DNA from: Fusarium oxysporum f. sp. lycopersici 4287
Lineage: Eukaryota; Ascomycota; Sordariomycetes; Hypocreales; Nectriaceae
Direction: 5' to 3'
NCBI RefSeq assembly: GCF_000149955.1
Contig: NC_030987.1
Location: 1,613,387 to 1,677,386, forward strand
DNA length: 64,000 bases
In this document: positions 11,823 to 23,239 of the stretch, in pieces
How the letters are laid out: every line of letters begins with the position of its first letter
How positions within the stretch are numbered: position 1 is the first letter of the stretch
Notes under the pieces: model-generated
What the model saw: only the letters and a program-made list of their open reading frames with translations
Told to the model about the DNA's origin: nothing
The model's database searches: none
Translations under genes and position numbers: made by a program

Positions 11823-14498
11823 ATGGACGATTTATCAAACCAGGGCTTGGGTCGCGCGAATAGCGACCAGAACGTTGAGAGTAACGAAAACATCGACCTT
11901 GGCAATCCCCCACGATGGAGTGACCTTACCGATTGGGAGCTGGAACAGCTAGAGGAACAGCAGCGTCGTGGAAGCAGTCTCCAAGTAGCGACCTGGCTCC
12001 ATCACCAACCGAACTCTCAGCCATCACAGAATACCTTCATCACTTCCCGATCTCTACCTCAACGCCAACTTGATAACTACAAAGTTATTGACCGTGTCGA
12101 TGATGTGCTTAAAAAAGGCCGCAGGTCATCAACTCAGGCAATTGGTACGCCCAGTACGACGGGTCCGCGCATTCGGCACATCACCGCATCGAGCAATGTT
12201 ACATCCATTGATGAGCGTTTAATGCAGAGGCCTAGGCCTTCAACACAATCTTTTCTGCCATTTGGTACCCCTTCCGACAGACAAATAAGATATACCGACA
12301 ATGGCAATCATGATGAAGGAAGACCTCCGGGTTTAGCAACGCCCCAAGGTTCTTCTGCTTTCACTACTCTATCTGGACCGCATACGCGTGGTACTTCTAA
12401 GCAACCAACCGGTTCGATATCTCAGCAGACAGCTTGGTCGGTAGCCGGCACAGACACATCTTCAGGTTCAAAGAAGGTGCCTAAGCGCCAAAACAGTCGC
12501 TCAACCGATGATGAAGCGACTGGCAAATATCAACTCGCAAAGCGATACAGGTCCGGACACAAGAGCCAATCGGTACACCGTACGTCTCCAGCGTCATCTG
12601 GTTCTTCCAGACTCCCCCAGCAAGGCGCAAGTGTGCCACTGCAAACGATTGAGGATACACAAGAGTCTCGACGTCGAACTCGAAATATCCAACCATTGTC
12701 AGCTTCTAGTGGCTCAAATTCATCCAATGTTCGGAGAGACGGTCCAGTACGTGGGCGCCCAAACAATCTGGTCACGCCCGAAGATTTCATAGGCGCTTGC
12801 GAGACATGTTTCTTCTGGCTATTCGACCCAAAGCGCTTGTCATCTCCTGAAAGGCATGCCTGCTCAGGCCGCAAGGATGAAATATCACACATCGTCACTC
12901 ACGCCGCCGATCATCATGGTCTTATTCGTGGAAAAGATCCATACCATACTGCTCGCAAATACCTGACAAGTTGTCACACTTTCGACCCTTTCATCAAAGC
13001 GAAAGGAAACTGTGACAAATGCGACTCATTGCACGAGTGGCAGGGACAAGATTTCTCAGATCAAGAGCATCACGGCAATGCCCTCTGCTTGCGATGCTGG
13101 CGCACGTTTGAGAAGAAGGGCATGCAAGATCATATGGCTGAACCATTATGTGATTATAATGCGGAGCAGCCAAAGGAGAAGAAGGTCTACATTCTATACA
13201 CCACCTTCTGTTCAGTTACCGTAAAGCCCAGCGGACCTCCTAAAAACATGCCACCGCGCAAATCGAACTATCGAAGCCCGGCAAACAAGTACAATCGCAC
13301 CAACCAGAAACAGCAAAGCAACAACCAGACACAACGCCGACCCGTCACGGAACAGTCCACTCGCGATCTTCGCCCTGCTGCATCAAAGGCACCCCATGGA
13401 CAGGGCAAAGCAAAGTCCCCTTCAGCATCCACAGTCTCTCCGGCGACCCAGGACCGGTCACGGGCAGAGAGGCCCAACCAGTTTCCTCAACAGGCTATGA
13501 GAAACCCACCTAATCTACAGGCAGCGCCACCACATCCTTTATCATGGCAGCAACAAAGTGCCCAGCAACCTGCCCAACCGCCAATTGCTCTGATGATATA
13601 TAATACCCCACCAGAGCTTGTCGCGGGTATGGTGAAGAACATGCAAAGAAACGGGATTCAGGGGGTCACTCAATCTTCCTACTCGTCATTGAGTCAAGCA
13701 ACTTCCTTTGGAAGTCTGCAAGGTGGATCTTCCGGCTACAGCTTTCAGTCACAACAAGCGCATCCACAACCACAGGCTCAGGCACAGAGCATGTTTCCCC
13801 CTTCTTACCCATACTCGAGTTGGCAGTCATCATTCCAACAGCCTCCTCCACAGACATTCTCGCAGGCCCCCTCTCAGAATGGCGATTTTACCCGGCTTCA
13901 ACCTGCATCTGCACAAAACGACTTGTCACAACAGTCTTTTGATCCATTCTTGATGCATAAAACGGCTACAAGCGATCGCCAAGGATCACGCATGCAAGTA
14001 CCAACAAGGATGAATTCGCCTATCTATAATGAAGATAAAATGCTCTTTGGGGCGTGTTTCGACGCTGCAACTGCAGACCCGAATTTATTCCAGGACTCGG
14101 CAATGCCAGTTAATGATAGAGATGCGATAGTATCACTGTCTGATATAGTGTCCCAGGTTCAGTCCACTGCTTCAAGGGTACCATCTACCGCTGGCGAATC
14201 CATGGGTTTCATGCAACAGTCACCTAAAGTCGAGGAGAAGCTATGGTTGGATCAGCAGTCGTTTGATGATTTCAATGACATGAATTTTGACCACATGGGG
14301 TCTAACCCTGAGCTTCGAGTCACTGTCGAGATGGTAGAGCCTCCATTTCGTCAACCAGAAGAAAAGCTTCAGGATCTGAAGCCCAACAGTCAACTATCGC
14401 CCTTGCTCCGCAATGCTCTGGAGCAAGATTCAGGCTACCGCACCCAATCAGGGATATTCGATGGACCGGATATGGACCTCAACACCATGTTTAAATGA
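11823..14498 (+). CDS. hypothetical protein with central Cys/His cluster and Gln-rich tail
   Basis: A single open frame of 891 aa starting in good context (ATCACCATGG). I do not recognise a named family. Residues 1-315 are Ser/Thr/Arg-rich and look disordered. Residues of about 325-460 form a compact Cys/His-rich block with repeated C-x2-C and C-x-H spacings (ACETCFFW, GNCDKCDSLHEW, LCLRCWRTFEKKGMQDHM), probably zinc-binding. The remainder is Gln/Pro/Ser-rich, with long runs of mixed Q, P and S, and ends in an acidic segment. This arrangement suggests a nuclear regulatory or RNA-linked protein, but that is inference. A short intron inside the frame around 13186-13227 cannot be excluded, because the hydrophobic patch encoded there (VYILYTTFC) is out of character. 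It converges with the Hub1-like gene. Confidence 0.75.
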   Translation: MDDLSNQGLGRANSDQNVESNENIDLGNPPRWSDLTDWELEQLEEQQRRGSSLQVATWLHHQPNSQPSQNTFITSRSLPQRQLDNYKVIDRVDDVLKKGRRSSTQAIGTPSTTGPRIRHITASSNVTSIDERLMQRPRPSTQSFLPFGTPSDRQIRYTDNGNHDEGRPPGLATPQGSSAFTTLSGPHTRGTSKQPTGSISQQTAWSVAGTDTSSGSKKVPKRQNSRSTDDEATGKYQLAKRYRSGHKSQSVHRTSPASSGSSRLPQQGASVPLQTIEDTQESRRRTRNIQPLSASSGSNSSNVRRDGPVRGRPNNLVTPEDFIGACETCFFWLFDPKRLSSPERHACSGRKDEISHIVTHAADHHGLIRGKDPYHTARKYLTSCHTFDPFIKAKGNCDKCDSLHEWQGQDFSDQEHHGNALCLRCWRTFEKKGMQDHMAEPLCDYNAEQPKEKKVYILYTTFCSVTVKPSGPPKNMPPRKSNYRSPANKYNRTNQKQQSNNQTQRRPVTEQSTRDLRPAASKAPHGQGKAKSPSASTVSPATQDRSRAERPNQFPQQAMRNPPNLQAAPPHPLSWQQQSAQQPAQPPIALMIYNTPPELVAGMVKNMQRNGIQGVTQSSYSSLSQATSFGSLQGGSSGYSFQSQQAHPQPQAQAQSMFPPSYPYSSWQSSFQQPPPQTFSQAPSQNGDFTRLQPASAQNDLSQQSFDPFLMHKTATSDRQGSRMQVPTRMNSPIYNEDKMLFGACFDAATADPNLFQDSAMPVNDRDAIVSLSDIVSQVQSTASRVPSTAGESMGFMQQSPKVEEKLWLDQQSFDDFNDMNFDHMGSNPELRVTVEMVEPPFRQPEEKLQDLKPNSQLSPLLRNALEQDSGYRTQSGIFDGPDMDLNTMFK

Positions 14499-14967
14499 AG
14501 AAAAGCTCGAAGTAATGCTTATGACCATCATTCGCTTGTTTTCCAGCGACCCTGTTCTCTTAATTTTCTGTCTTTGTTGGATATCTCCTTGGCTATTTTC
14601 TTGGTTGTGCGGATAAAAAAGATGTTGAAGCATAGATATCATATACTTTGAGGACATCGCCGTTCTTTTGGTTCTTCTATTCTTTCGGTCGATAGACCTA
14701 CTTTTGTCTTGATTCAGGATCTGAGTCGCGGTATAGGCGTAATGCGGGTTACGAGGCGCTTTTCTTAACGATTTCGATGAATTTGGATACGACCTCTTCA
14801 TGAAATTTTTCTTATATGACATGGCTCACGCCAGTATTCCAAGACGAACTCGTTTCTGTTCGATTATGTATTTTTTTAGTCATGCAATCCAGATAACGCC
14901 AGATAAAAAGTAAAACGTTGAAAACTTTGTTCCCAGAGCCCATATTGAACAGTGCTTCCATGTCATT
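14499..14967. other. intergenic between convergent genes
   Basis: About 470 bases of 3' flanking DNA with T-rich tracts. No gene seen. Confidence 0.5.
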
Positions 14968-15666
14968 TCAGTCCCGTGTATCAATTTCCAGATCCAGTTG
15001 CACGCCGTTCGAGATGCCATAATCTCCCAGGGTAATGTGATCTTTGAATGGTCTCTCACTCTGTCGTTTCAAGATAATCTGGCCAGGGTCACGACCGATT
15101 CGGGCGGCGACCATCATCTTCAGTTGGCCCACGGTATCAGACTCCAAGCAGGGTACAGCAGCTTTCGTACCAAGTCGATCGTTGACGTTGACGATGATCA
15201 TCTCCTCGCCTGCCTGAGCCATGGGAGCCTTAGGCTTCTCTTCCTTCTTTTCCTTCCTCTCCTTTCTCTGATCCCTATCGCCATCTCGCTGTCTGTCCCG
15301 TCCTCCATCACGGTCATCTCGGCGGTAGTTCCGGTCCCTGCCATAATCGCGATCCCGATGTCGCTGCGGTGAGCGTCTGCGGAAGTCACGGTTTCTGTCA
15401 TTGTCCCGACGCTCTCCCTTCCACTTGAAGCCGCCCGATCCTCTGGGTCTTCGCGCTGGCGATCGCGATCGATCTCGGGGTCTGCGTGGAGGCGAATCTC
15501 TGCGGTCGCGGTTGTTGTTACGATTATGCGACCTGCTGCGGTCTCTGCGCTGGCGACGTTCTTCATTCTCTCTGTATGTATCGTCGCGACCTTTGCGATC
15601 GTCCTTGTCCTTGGGAGCGGGTGATTTTGAGCGAGCTCGGGGCTCCGTTGGTGGTGAGTCTGTCAT
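14968..15666 (-). CDS. RS-like domain fused to Hub1/UBL5 ubiquitin-like fold
   Basis: A 232-aa intronless frame. Residues 1-150 are extremely rich in Arg, Asp, Ser and Glu, with RS and RD dipeptides like those of splicing factors (for example RDRSRSPARRPRG). From about Met156 the sequence matches Hub1/UBL5: MIIVNVNDRLGTKA, then DTVGQLKMMVAARIG, QIILKRQ, and FKDHITLGDYGISNG. Hub1 is normally a free protein of about 73 aa that binds HIND elements of Snu66/Prp38 and tunes 5' splice-site choice in the nucleus. Here it is the C-terminal domain of a larger protein. The usual C-terminal Tyr-Tyr is missing and the chain ends LDLEIDTRD. A longer frame starts at 15864, but its 66 extra residues look like translated leader, so I chose the ATG at 15666. 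Confidence 0.85.
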   Translation of the reverse strand: MTDSPPTEPRARSKSPAPKDKDDRKGRDDTYRENEERRQRRDRSRSHNRNNNRDRRDSPPRRPRDRSRSPARRPRGSGGFKWKGERRDNDRNRDFRRRSPQRHRDRDYGRDRNYRRDDRDGGRDRQRDGDRDQRKERKEKKEEKPKAPMAQAGEEMIIVNVNDRLGTKAAVPCLESDTVGQLKMMVAARIGRDPGQIILKRQSERPFKDHITLGDYGISNGVQLDLEIDTRD

Positions 15667-18600
15667 AGTGGCGAGCTTGCAGCTACTATTGCGACAGCTT
15701 TTATTCTTGCAGAGGCGGTGCTGGTTGCAAAGTTGAATGCGCGGTTCTTCAAACAGGCTCTTTGTTTTACTCTTGGATGTACAGACGGGAATGAAAGCGC
15801 TGAGGCTGGATGATTTTGAGATGTAGGAAAGTGTTGAAGAGGCTGAAGTTGATTGCGACGTCACGACCTAGCTTTTCGAGAAAGACGGGAGCTCCACTTT
15901 TTGGCAGCTCGAAAAGACATCTGAAATTCTCCCTATTGCAATCACTGGAGGTAGCACCAGTTTTATATTGGTACCTGTGGGAATTTCGAGTTTGGTTATC
16001 TAATGGAGATACGTAGAATACTGTCGTGGCTATTGGGTAAGTTTTTAGTTATATACAGGCGAGTGTATATGCTGCCTAGAATTGTTAAAGTGTTTGTTCT
16101 CGACGACTTGGTTAGATCAGTTGGGCGTATGCACTATGGAGGCAAGACTTACACAAACTCACTATGAAAATTATATACTTCATCAATATATCACTTCATT
16201 GCCATACCCAAGCCCTGTTAAGTCTTATCTCGGCTCACACGATATTAGAATGAGTCTTGATCCCTGTGGTTTCCTTGATACAGGTGTATACAACACTTTG
16301 GTTCAGGGTAGGTAAAAGCCACATTCTACTATGGCATCTATTTGCGATACTATAGCAAGGCAAATTTATGTCAAGACCGTAGAGAAAATTTTGCGGGAAA
16401 GGACTACGAGATTCGATATATTATTTGATTTTTTAATGGACCAATGTAATAAGGATAGGGTGCTCATTCGGGACGACCAATTCGAGAACTTTGGCAGCTG
16501 GTGTTCCTGTTTGTGGTTTACCATCAACCGCCGCAGTTTGGTGATCACAGGATCAGACATATCAGTTCTCGGACCTTGATCTCAATGCGCTGGCATGCAG
16601 TTCGGGGTTCACACCATGAAAGTCGTGACGGTATTGATCTGCTGCTAAAGTTTAGGCCAAAGGCAACAAATCATCATTGTGATGGCACATGTTGATATGC
16701 AGAGTAACCTCGTATTGATGACTGAAAGTACGCACGGGCAAAGCCTCTTGGGCTAATTGGAACTTACACTTGATGCAAGTGATTGAGCCAGCAAATCCAC
16801 TGTGTTTCTTCGACTTGACACACTTGAGAGAACAAACTTGTTTGCTTGGCATCGCAGTTAGAGTCGATATCCGTTGCTACGGAGAAACTTTGACGTCAAC
16901 GCAATTGTAAGAACCAAGTCCGTCATTGCAGGGCTGAGCATCACCATAACAAGGACCAGGGTCTAAGTCATAGCCGAGAAATTGAGGAACGGAAAGCTGC
17001 CGCTTCAAGGCACGCGACCCGCATGGTGCAGCGACAGCGACAGCGACAACGCGTTGACGGCGAGACAAGTGCGCTACACCAGAAAAGGATAGAATCCTTT
17101 TGCGTGGGCGTCGCACAGCGTGGCCACGTCAACATTTGGGCTGCTGAAGGAAATGGTGGTAACGATTGGACGCAGTGTAAACAACACAGCGCAGCGGTGT
17201 GAGGAGGACGCAGACAGGAATAGAAGCAAAATCAAGGCATTGGAAGAGCCTATACAGAGTTATGCAGTGATGCACCATAGAGTGCGTACAGTAGCACATG
17301 GCACCCACGGCACCCACGCGGTAATCCAAGCGAATCCGGGGCGGGTAGCCGATCAGCGCTGACATCCAGGCTCCAACCTCCAGGCTTCATAACGACCGGG
17401 CCTTATTCTTCCAGCTCCAGGGGATTTGGCAGAATGGCGTACCCCAGCCAAGTGTTAAACGACCGTTGAGTCGACCGGGATTGCCGTTGTGGCAGAGTTT
17501 CAGTTCAGCGGAGACAAAGGCAGACGAGCATAAAAATAAAAAGAGCACAACGGATTCATAGGTAATGGAGAACAAAGCAGCCTCACAAGGCATTGTTGTT
17601 GGGAGAGATGCAGCTGATGGATGCTGCCTACACATTGCGCGTAATACTCGTTGTTGGGGGCTGTGACTAACACAAAGCTGTTCTTGAGACTTGAGAGAAA
17701 CGCAATCAGATAGAAAATTAGACTCATCTAACTAATTCTCATTGTAGTAGCGCTTCGATTTGGCACTTTCCGCTTTCACGGAAGAATGATCGACGGTCTT
17801 TCAATGTTCTTTTGCGCAACTTGGCGCTGCTGTCTTGGTGATGTGTCTCAGCGGGTGTCGGCTCTATTGGTGTTGGGGGCACCAATTAAGGTATGGCGCC
17901 AGGTACAACCCGACGCAGGAACCGCGGGTGTGCCTGGTACCTTTTGATGGTGGCCAATCAGCCAATCGACGACCGCTGAGGGAAATTATGCAAATTTTAC
18001 TTTTTTGCGCTGTTGTGAAAGTGCACGAGCAACGACCAGCGAGTCACGACACTTGAAGTGAGGGTCATTGGGCTGATTAGATTGGACAGAGACTTGCAGA
18101 CAACCAATTAACACTCAATTCCACTCTAAAAACGCCTTATCCAACTAACTAAGTATGTTCCCGTCTCCTCAACCGCTCGTGGCCCGTCAGGACTCTACAC
18201 GAGTAGCGGCAACGAGCGCCACCTTTCTCCAGAAATTATTAATGACTTTTTAAGGTAGAGCGTCTTTTTCTCTTTAATTCCCTCATCTCCCAGTCATTGA
18301 TCTGATTTGAGTGGGCTGCACAATGATTTCATCGCCACTCAACGCATCCTCGTCGCCTGTCTCTGCTGGTAGCCAACAGGAACAATGCCTAATGCCTAGA
18401 ATGCAGAGTTTTCTTCCCATCCATCCATCACACGGGAGACCAGGGTCTCGGATCCCCGGTGAAACCCTCTTTGTGCCTCCAGGGTATCAAATTCTGCCGC
18501 ACAAAGCGTTAGAGAGCCGAAAGCCTGGAAGAATGTCATGGCCCATGGCAAGGGATTCGAATAAAGGGTCTAATAAGTAGACATGGCCTAGGCCCAAGTT

Positions 18601-19222
18601 TCAGCAACCAGATATTGACAGGCCTGCTCGGTCAGACTACCTGAAGCTGTCAAGCAAAATGCGCTGTAATTTCCCTCGAGGAGCATGACAGGCCTGGTCA
18701 GGTCACAAGTACTTGAGACATGGCCGACGAATAGGGGTCTGTCCGTGTTACATGTACCAGTTTAATGGGCTTGAGCCTAGTCCGCCCCTCCCATCCCACC
18801 ATCACCAAACGTCGCCTGCGCTCTGGCTCTGCCATTGCCAGGCCTTGGTCTTGGCCTAGAGTCAGGGTGCGTGCTAGTGTGGGCTGCAGAAGCTGAGAGT
18901 TGCTGTTTCTCTGTGTTGTTTGCTTCTGCTCTCAGGTTCCTCGTAGTATTTCATATGGATCCTCCCCCCGACTCTTGACAGGCCACCCTTCTACGCTTCG
19001 AAACAAACTTGTTCTCGGTCCACAGACTTCGTTGGCAGAGTCTATCTCGCTCGTACATTTCTTCGTTGAATACATACATAAGTTACTTTACTTATTAGCT
19101 TGTGCTTCTCGCTGTCTGGATACAGAGCATCGATCTGTTCTCGCTTCCAACTCACTCACTCACTTATACCAACCGCAACCGCTTTGAAAGCACTCACTTA
19201 CACAACAACCAACACCAACACA
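15667..19222. other. 3.5-kb interval with no clear gene
   Basis: Contains the promoter of the Hub1-like gene and, at its right end, the CT-rich leader of the small GPI protein. Open frames at 16331-16579 (+), 16877-17116 (-) and 18311-18580 (+) are short, with no recognisable motifs. No tRNA or other RNA gene seen. Around 18570-18800 there are several GGCC/AGGCCTG-rich stretches without clear meaning. Confidence 0.45.
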
Positions 19223-19612
19223 ATGCATTTCTCTAAGCTTATCCTGGCTGTTCTGCCTGCCTTCGCTCTCGCTAACGAGGGTACCACCACCCACACGTCC
19301 ACCGCCGTCGTTACCAAGACCTACTACCTCTCTCAGGTTCACACCATCACCGCCACTGGTGTGAGCACCACTGCTGTTGAGACTTCCGTCGAGGTTACTT
19401 CAACAGCTCTCGTTGAGGAGACCACCACCTTCTGGCCTGTTTCTCACAACAACACCACTCCTGTCTCTACCCCAAAGGCCTCTAACACAGCCGGTAGCAC
19501 TGGTGGTTCGTCCGAGCCCTCCGAGGTTCCTGGCAACGCTGGATCTGCTGTCGCCGTCGGCAAGTTCGCTGTGGTCGGCGTTGCTGGTATGGTTGCCGCT
19601 GCTCTTCTGTAA
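19223..19612 (+). CDS. small secreted GPI-anchored Ser/Thr-rich protein
   Basis: A 129-aa intronless frame preceded by a CA-rich leader typical of strongly expressed fungal genes (CAACACAATG). The N-terminus MHFSKLILAVLPAFALA is a clear signal peptide. The mature part is Thr/Ser/Val-rich, hence probably O-mannosylated, with possible N-glycosylation near HNNTTP. Gly/Ser/Asn residues (PGNAGS) precede a C-terminal hydrophobic stretch ending in AALL, which is the layout of a GPI attachment signal. It likely sits in the plasma membrane or wall. I recognise no enzymatic domain; similar small wall proteins are common in fungi. Start and stop are unambiguous. Confidence 0.8.
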   Translation: MHFSKLILAVLPAFALANEGTTTHTSTAVVTKTYYLSQVHTITATGVSTTAVETSVEVTSTALVEETTTFWPVSHNNTTPVSTPKASNTAGSTGGSSEPSEVPGNAGSAVAVGKFAVVGVAGMVAAALL

Positions 19613-21124
19613 GCGTGTTCTGGATGGAACGAGGTTCCACTAGAATCTCGAGACTGTCGACTTGCATCAAAGTCGACAACAACCACTGTCTCCCATTTCT
19701 TGTCCATTCACCTTTTATACCCTGGTCACCAGCGCGGCCTATTCTTTATGATGAAACGCCACGATACCAACAGCAGGTCGACACTTGTCGCCTGCTTCAC
19801 CTTGATGAGTCTTGAGACTCTGCCTGCTGGATAGCTTGACTGCTTCCTTACGCTTCATCACGCCCGCTCTATTGACAAAACATGCGGGCTTTCAACTCTT
19901 GCTGTTTCTTTCTTCCCCGGCAGCATGTACCCAGCGCGTTGACTGCGCTGCGTATGGTTCAACCTTTCGAGTTGTCGCTTGTGTTGAAGGGTAGCCGTTG
20001 ATGTTCCCAAGCCTGTTTACATCCACCATACATACCACAGTTCCAAAATTCCTCACTTGAGGATATCACCCCCAGGCTTGGTAAGCACTCAATGGCTTTG
20101 AGATCATATCCCCTTCCTCCGTTGACAGCGGGTACACACTCCTGGCTGGAGACCCTTTTTACCACATTTATTCAGTCAACATCTCTTCACTCGACTCTGC
20201 TGCCCTGTAGAGAGTGGTTTCCAAAGAGACGGGGACGACGTCGGCGACGTGGAAAATAATCCATATTCACTTCAGTAACTCTGCTTCTCGGATGAACTGG
20301 TTTTACTATACTTCTCTATTGGCGATACCCCCTTTTTACGACGGCGCAGGTGATCCAGGATCTAGCTCTGCTTGATCTTTGGAGGATGGTTTGCAGCTTG
20401 GAGTATGGCTTTGATTTAATTCGGAAGGGGTGGGATACGATTTACATGAATAAGGAGGATTGGTGAATTTTGAGTGTCCGATGCTGGACCAACGATGATG
20501 AGCCATGATGGATGGCTAGTAGATAGTATGAGAGCAATAGACTTTGTCACGCTCAACAATGCTTGGACCTTGCGTGGAAGTGAAGACGAGAGACCAGGCG
20601 TTGCCAACTCGACATGGCGTGGAAATCAACGTCCGGTGACTAATCTGAACAAGCGCGAAAGGACCCTTGCTGTAGAATAACAATTTTCGCCAGGGTTCTC
20701 TGTCTCTGTCTGTCAAGTGTTGCTGTATAATTTGGTTCAAAAGTAGATGAGGTTTAATACTAGATGTCTGGTCTTTAACCATAGAGAAGTCAATGAATGA
20801 TTCTACAGGCCTCAAAGTTCCTAACCGATGATTATTCCATTCTTTCTGCCTCCGCGGTATCGTGGTATTCGTGACGGGAAAAAGAAAATGGAGCTGAATA
20901 AGGATAAAGCGATGTCCTTTCATTGGCTCATCCCTCGGATGCGGCCCGGGATGTGCGGGTCTCATCGGCCTTTGCCCCCGAGTCTAGGAATTTGAGTTCT
21001 TTGAAGCTGCTGCCATTTTCGAGTCTGCTTCCCCATATCTCCACGAACGCCCAACGGCCTTCTTATTTCTCACTATCTTGTTTTCTCGGAGAGGTAGAAG
21101 TCGTTGCTCCTTTGTATTACTATA
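19613..21124. other. intergenic, upstream of lipoyl synthase
   Basis: About 1.5 kb. An open frame on the minus strand at 20516-20965 (149 codons) overlaps the expected promoter of the lipoyl synthase gene and shows no protein-family features, so I do not call it. Nothing else is seen. Confidence 0.45.
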
Positions 21125-22410
21125 ATGGCTTCTCTTGCTCCATCCCTCAGGCGGGCACATGCCCCTCTTCGCAAAGCGCTGAGCGCTACGCCTACACTTA
21201 GAACTTTCGCCACTGTACCTCCGAGTGGCAGCGAGCCCGGTAAACCTCGACGAAAGAGTTATTTCAAGGACACAGCAGTCTCAGACTTCTCCGATTTCCT
21301 TGCGACGTCGTCTCCAGCCCAGCCGCTGTCTCCAGCAGAGGCTTACTCTCTGAAGACCGCCGAAGTCGGCCCTGAGGGCAAGAAGCGAACCATCACACGA
21401 CTGCCAGAATGGCTAAAGACACCGATCCCCGCCGGCAACGATAACTTCAAGAGCATCAAGAAGGATCTACGAGGATTGGGATTACACACCGTCTGCGAGG
21501 AGGCTCGATGTCCCAACATTTCAGAATGTTGGGGCGGTTCAGATAAGAATGCTGCGACAGCTACTATTATGCTCATGGGCGACACATGCACCAGAGGATG
21601 CCGTTTCTGCAGTGTAAAGACAAATCGCAACCCTGCTGCATTGGATCCCCACGAGCCCGAGAACACTGCAGAGGCCCTGGCCAGGTGGGGTCTTGGCTAT
21701 GTCGTGCTGACCAGCGTGGACCGTGACGATCTGGCAGACGGTGGTGCGAAACATTTTGCTGAGACAATCCGAAGAATTAAGCAGAAGAAGCCTTCATTGC
21801 TCGTTGAAGCTTTGACTGGCGATTTCCGAGGAGACTTGGATATGGTCAAGGTTGTGGCTGAGAGTGGACTCGACGTTTATGCGCACAATGTTGAGACCGT
21901 TGAGGACCTCACTCCGTATGTGCGAGACCGCAGAGCTACTTTTAGACAGAGCTTGTCTGTGCTGAAGCATGTCAAGGATGTTATGGGCAAGGACGGTCCT
22001 ATCACTAAGACCAGTCTGATGCTTGGTCTTGGTGAGCAGGAGCATGAGATCATGGCTGCGCTAGAGGGTAAGACAACCTTTTTAATAATGCTATGTGACC
22101 CGGCTAACAGTGATTAGAACTTCGAAAGGCTGATGTTGATGTTGTCACATTCGGTCAGTACATGCGACCTACCAAGCGTCATCTGAAGGTCGAGAAGTAC
22201 GTGACTCCGGATGAGTTCGAGATGTGGCGCAAGCGAGCTCTGGACATGGGTTTCCTGTACTGTGCGAGTGGACCTCTCGTGCGTTCTTCATACAAGGCTG
22301 GTGAAGCCTTCATTGAGAACGTTTTGCGCAAGCGCTCTGGTGAGAAGGCTATGGCCAGTGGAAATCTTGGCCAAACCGTTGCTCTCGACTCAACACAGTC
22401 GACGATCTAA
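21125..22410 (+). CDS. LIP5: lipoyl synthase, mitochondrial
   Basis: Radical SAM enzyme that inserts two sulfurs into octanoylated E2 and H proteins in the mitochondrial matrix to form lipoate. Exons are 21125-22067 and 22118-22410 (50-nt intron with GTAAGA donor and GGCTAAC branch site), giving 411 aa. The first 30 or so residues are basic and hydroxylated, a good mitochondrial presequence ([19 protein letters not shown]). The auxiliary-cluster cysteines are in [12 protein letters not shown] (Cys124, 129, 135). The radical SAM motif is CTRGCRFC (Cys155, 159, 162). The C-terminal RSSYKAGE carries the conserved serine that ligates the auxiliary cluster. Length and motifs are complete, so it looks functional. 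The symbol follows yeast LIP5. Confidence 0.96.
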
Positions 22411-23239
22411 ACAGATCACTGTACTCCTACTTTCACCTCAACCACACCACACTACACTAAATAATCATGGGCTATGACCGTATCGGAAGGCGTTTTGGGA
22501 TAGGGTCAGATATTCAACTAGAAAAGCATGGTCTTCAACAAGGCTGCTGCGACCTTGTCGCACACTCACATACAATACAATTACTCACCCCTAGCGGGTT
22601 GTACATCAACTATCTGCACGTCAACGTGGTGGTTGTTCTGATATTCTCCTTGCTGTGTAACTGAACTCCTCTGAATAGGTTCGTTCATTACAGGAACGAC
22701 GTCACTCACTATGATCAACACATCTCAGAGCCTGTCGCATATGTTCCCGTAGCGATACTTAAACATGCCTTGTAGGTATTGATTATCTTACCTGATAGAC
22801 TTGTCGTGGGTGATAACGGCAGCAGTTGCTCTTGTCATGAGCTGACACTGCCTGGAGGGATTTTCATCTCTTGTGTAGGTAAAGTTGGAGTTGATGAATC
22901 ACTGCCCTACCTTAGACTTGTTCCACTACAGATGATTAGCATCTGTGATCATATCCCCCGTTGCACTCTGGACCAGACTTGGGATGATGTATCCGGTTGC
23001 CACGGGGAAGGTGCAGTCGTGATCTTGAACACATGCAGAGGAAGGGCAGAGCGACAGTCAACAAGCTCTTTCCCATTTCTTGACCAAAGAGATGCTCGGC
23101 CGTAACTTCTTCTCACTCAAATATCTACCTACCTACAACTTCTTGACCGTCTTCGTTTAACTCTGGTTTTCTTGATTAACTCACACGTTTTCGACTTGAG
23201 CTATATATTCACACTCGCGCTCTTGTCAGGTTCTTCATT
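22411..23239. other. intergenic, upstream of GH55 gene
   Basis: About 830 bases. The last 120 bases are pyrimidine-rich with a TATATA (about 23201-23206), consistent with a promoter and leader for the glucanase. No gene recognised. Confidence 0.5.

Noticed and set aside
20516..20965. Minus-strand open frame of 149 codons
   Set aside because: It overlaps the expected lipoyl synthase promoter, has no features, and is of chance length.
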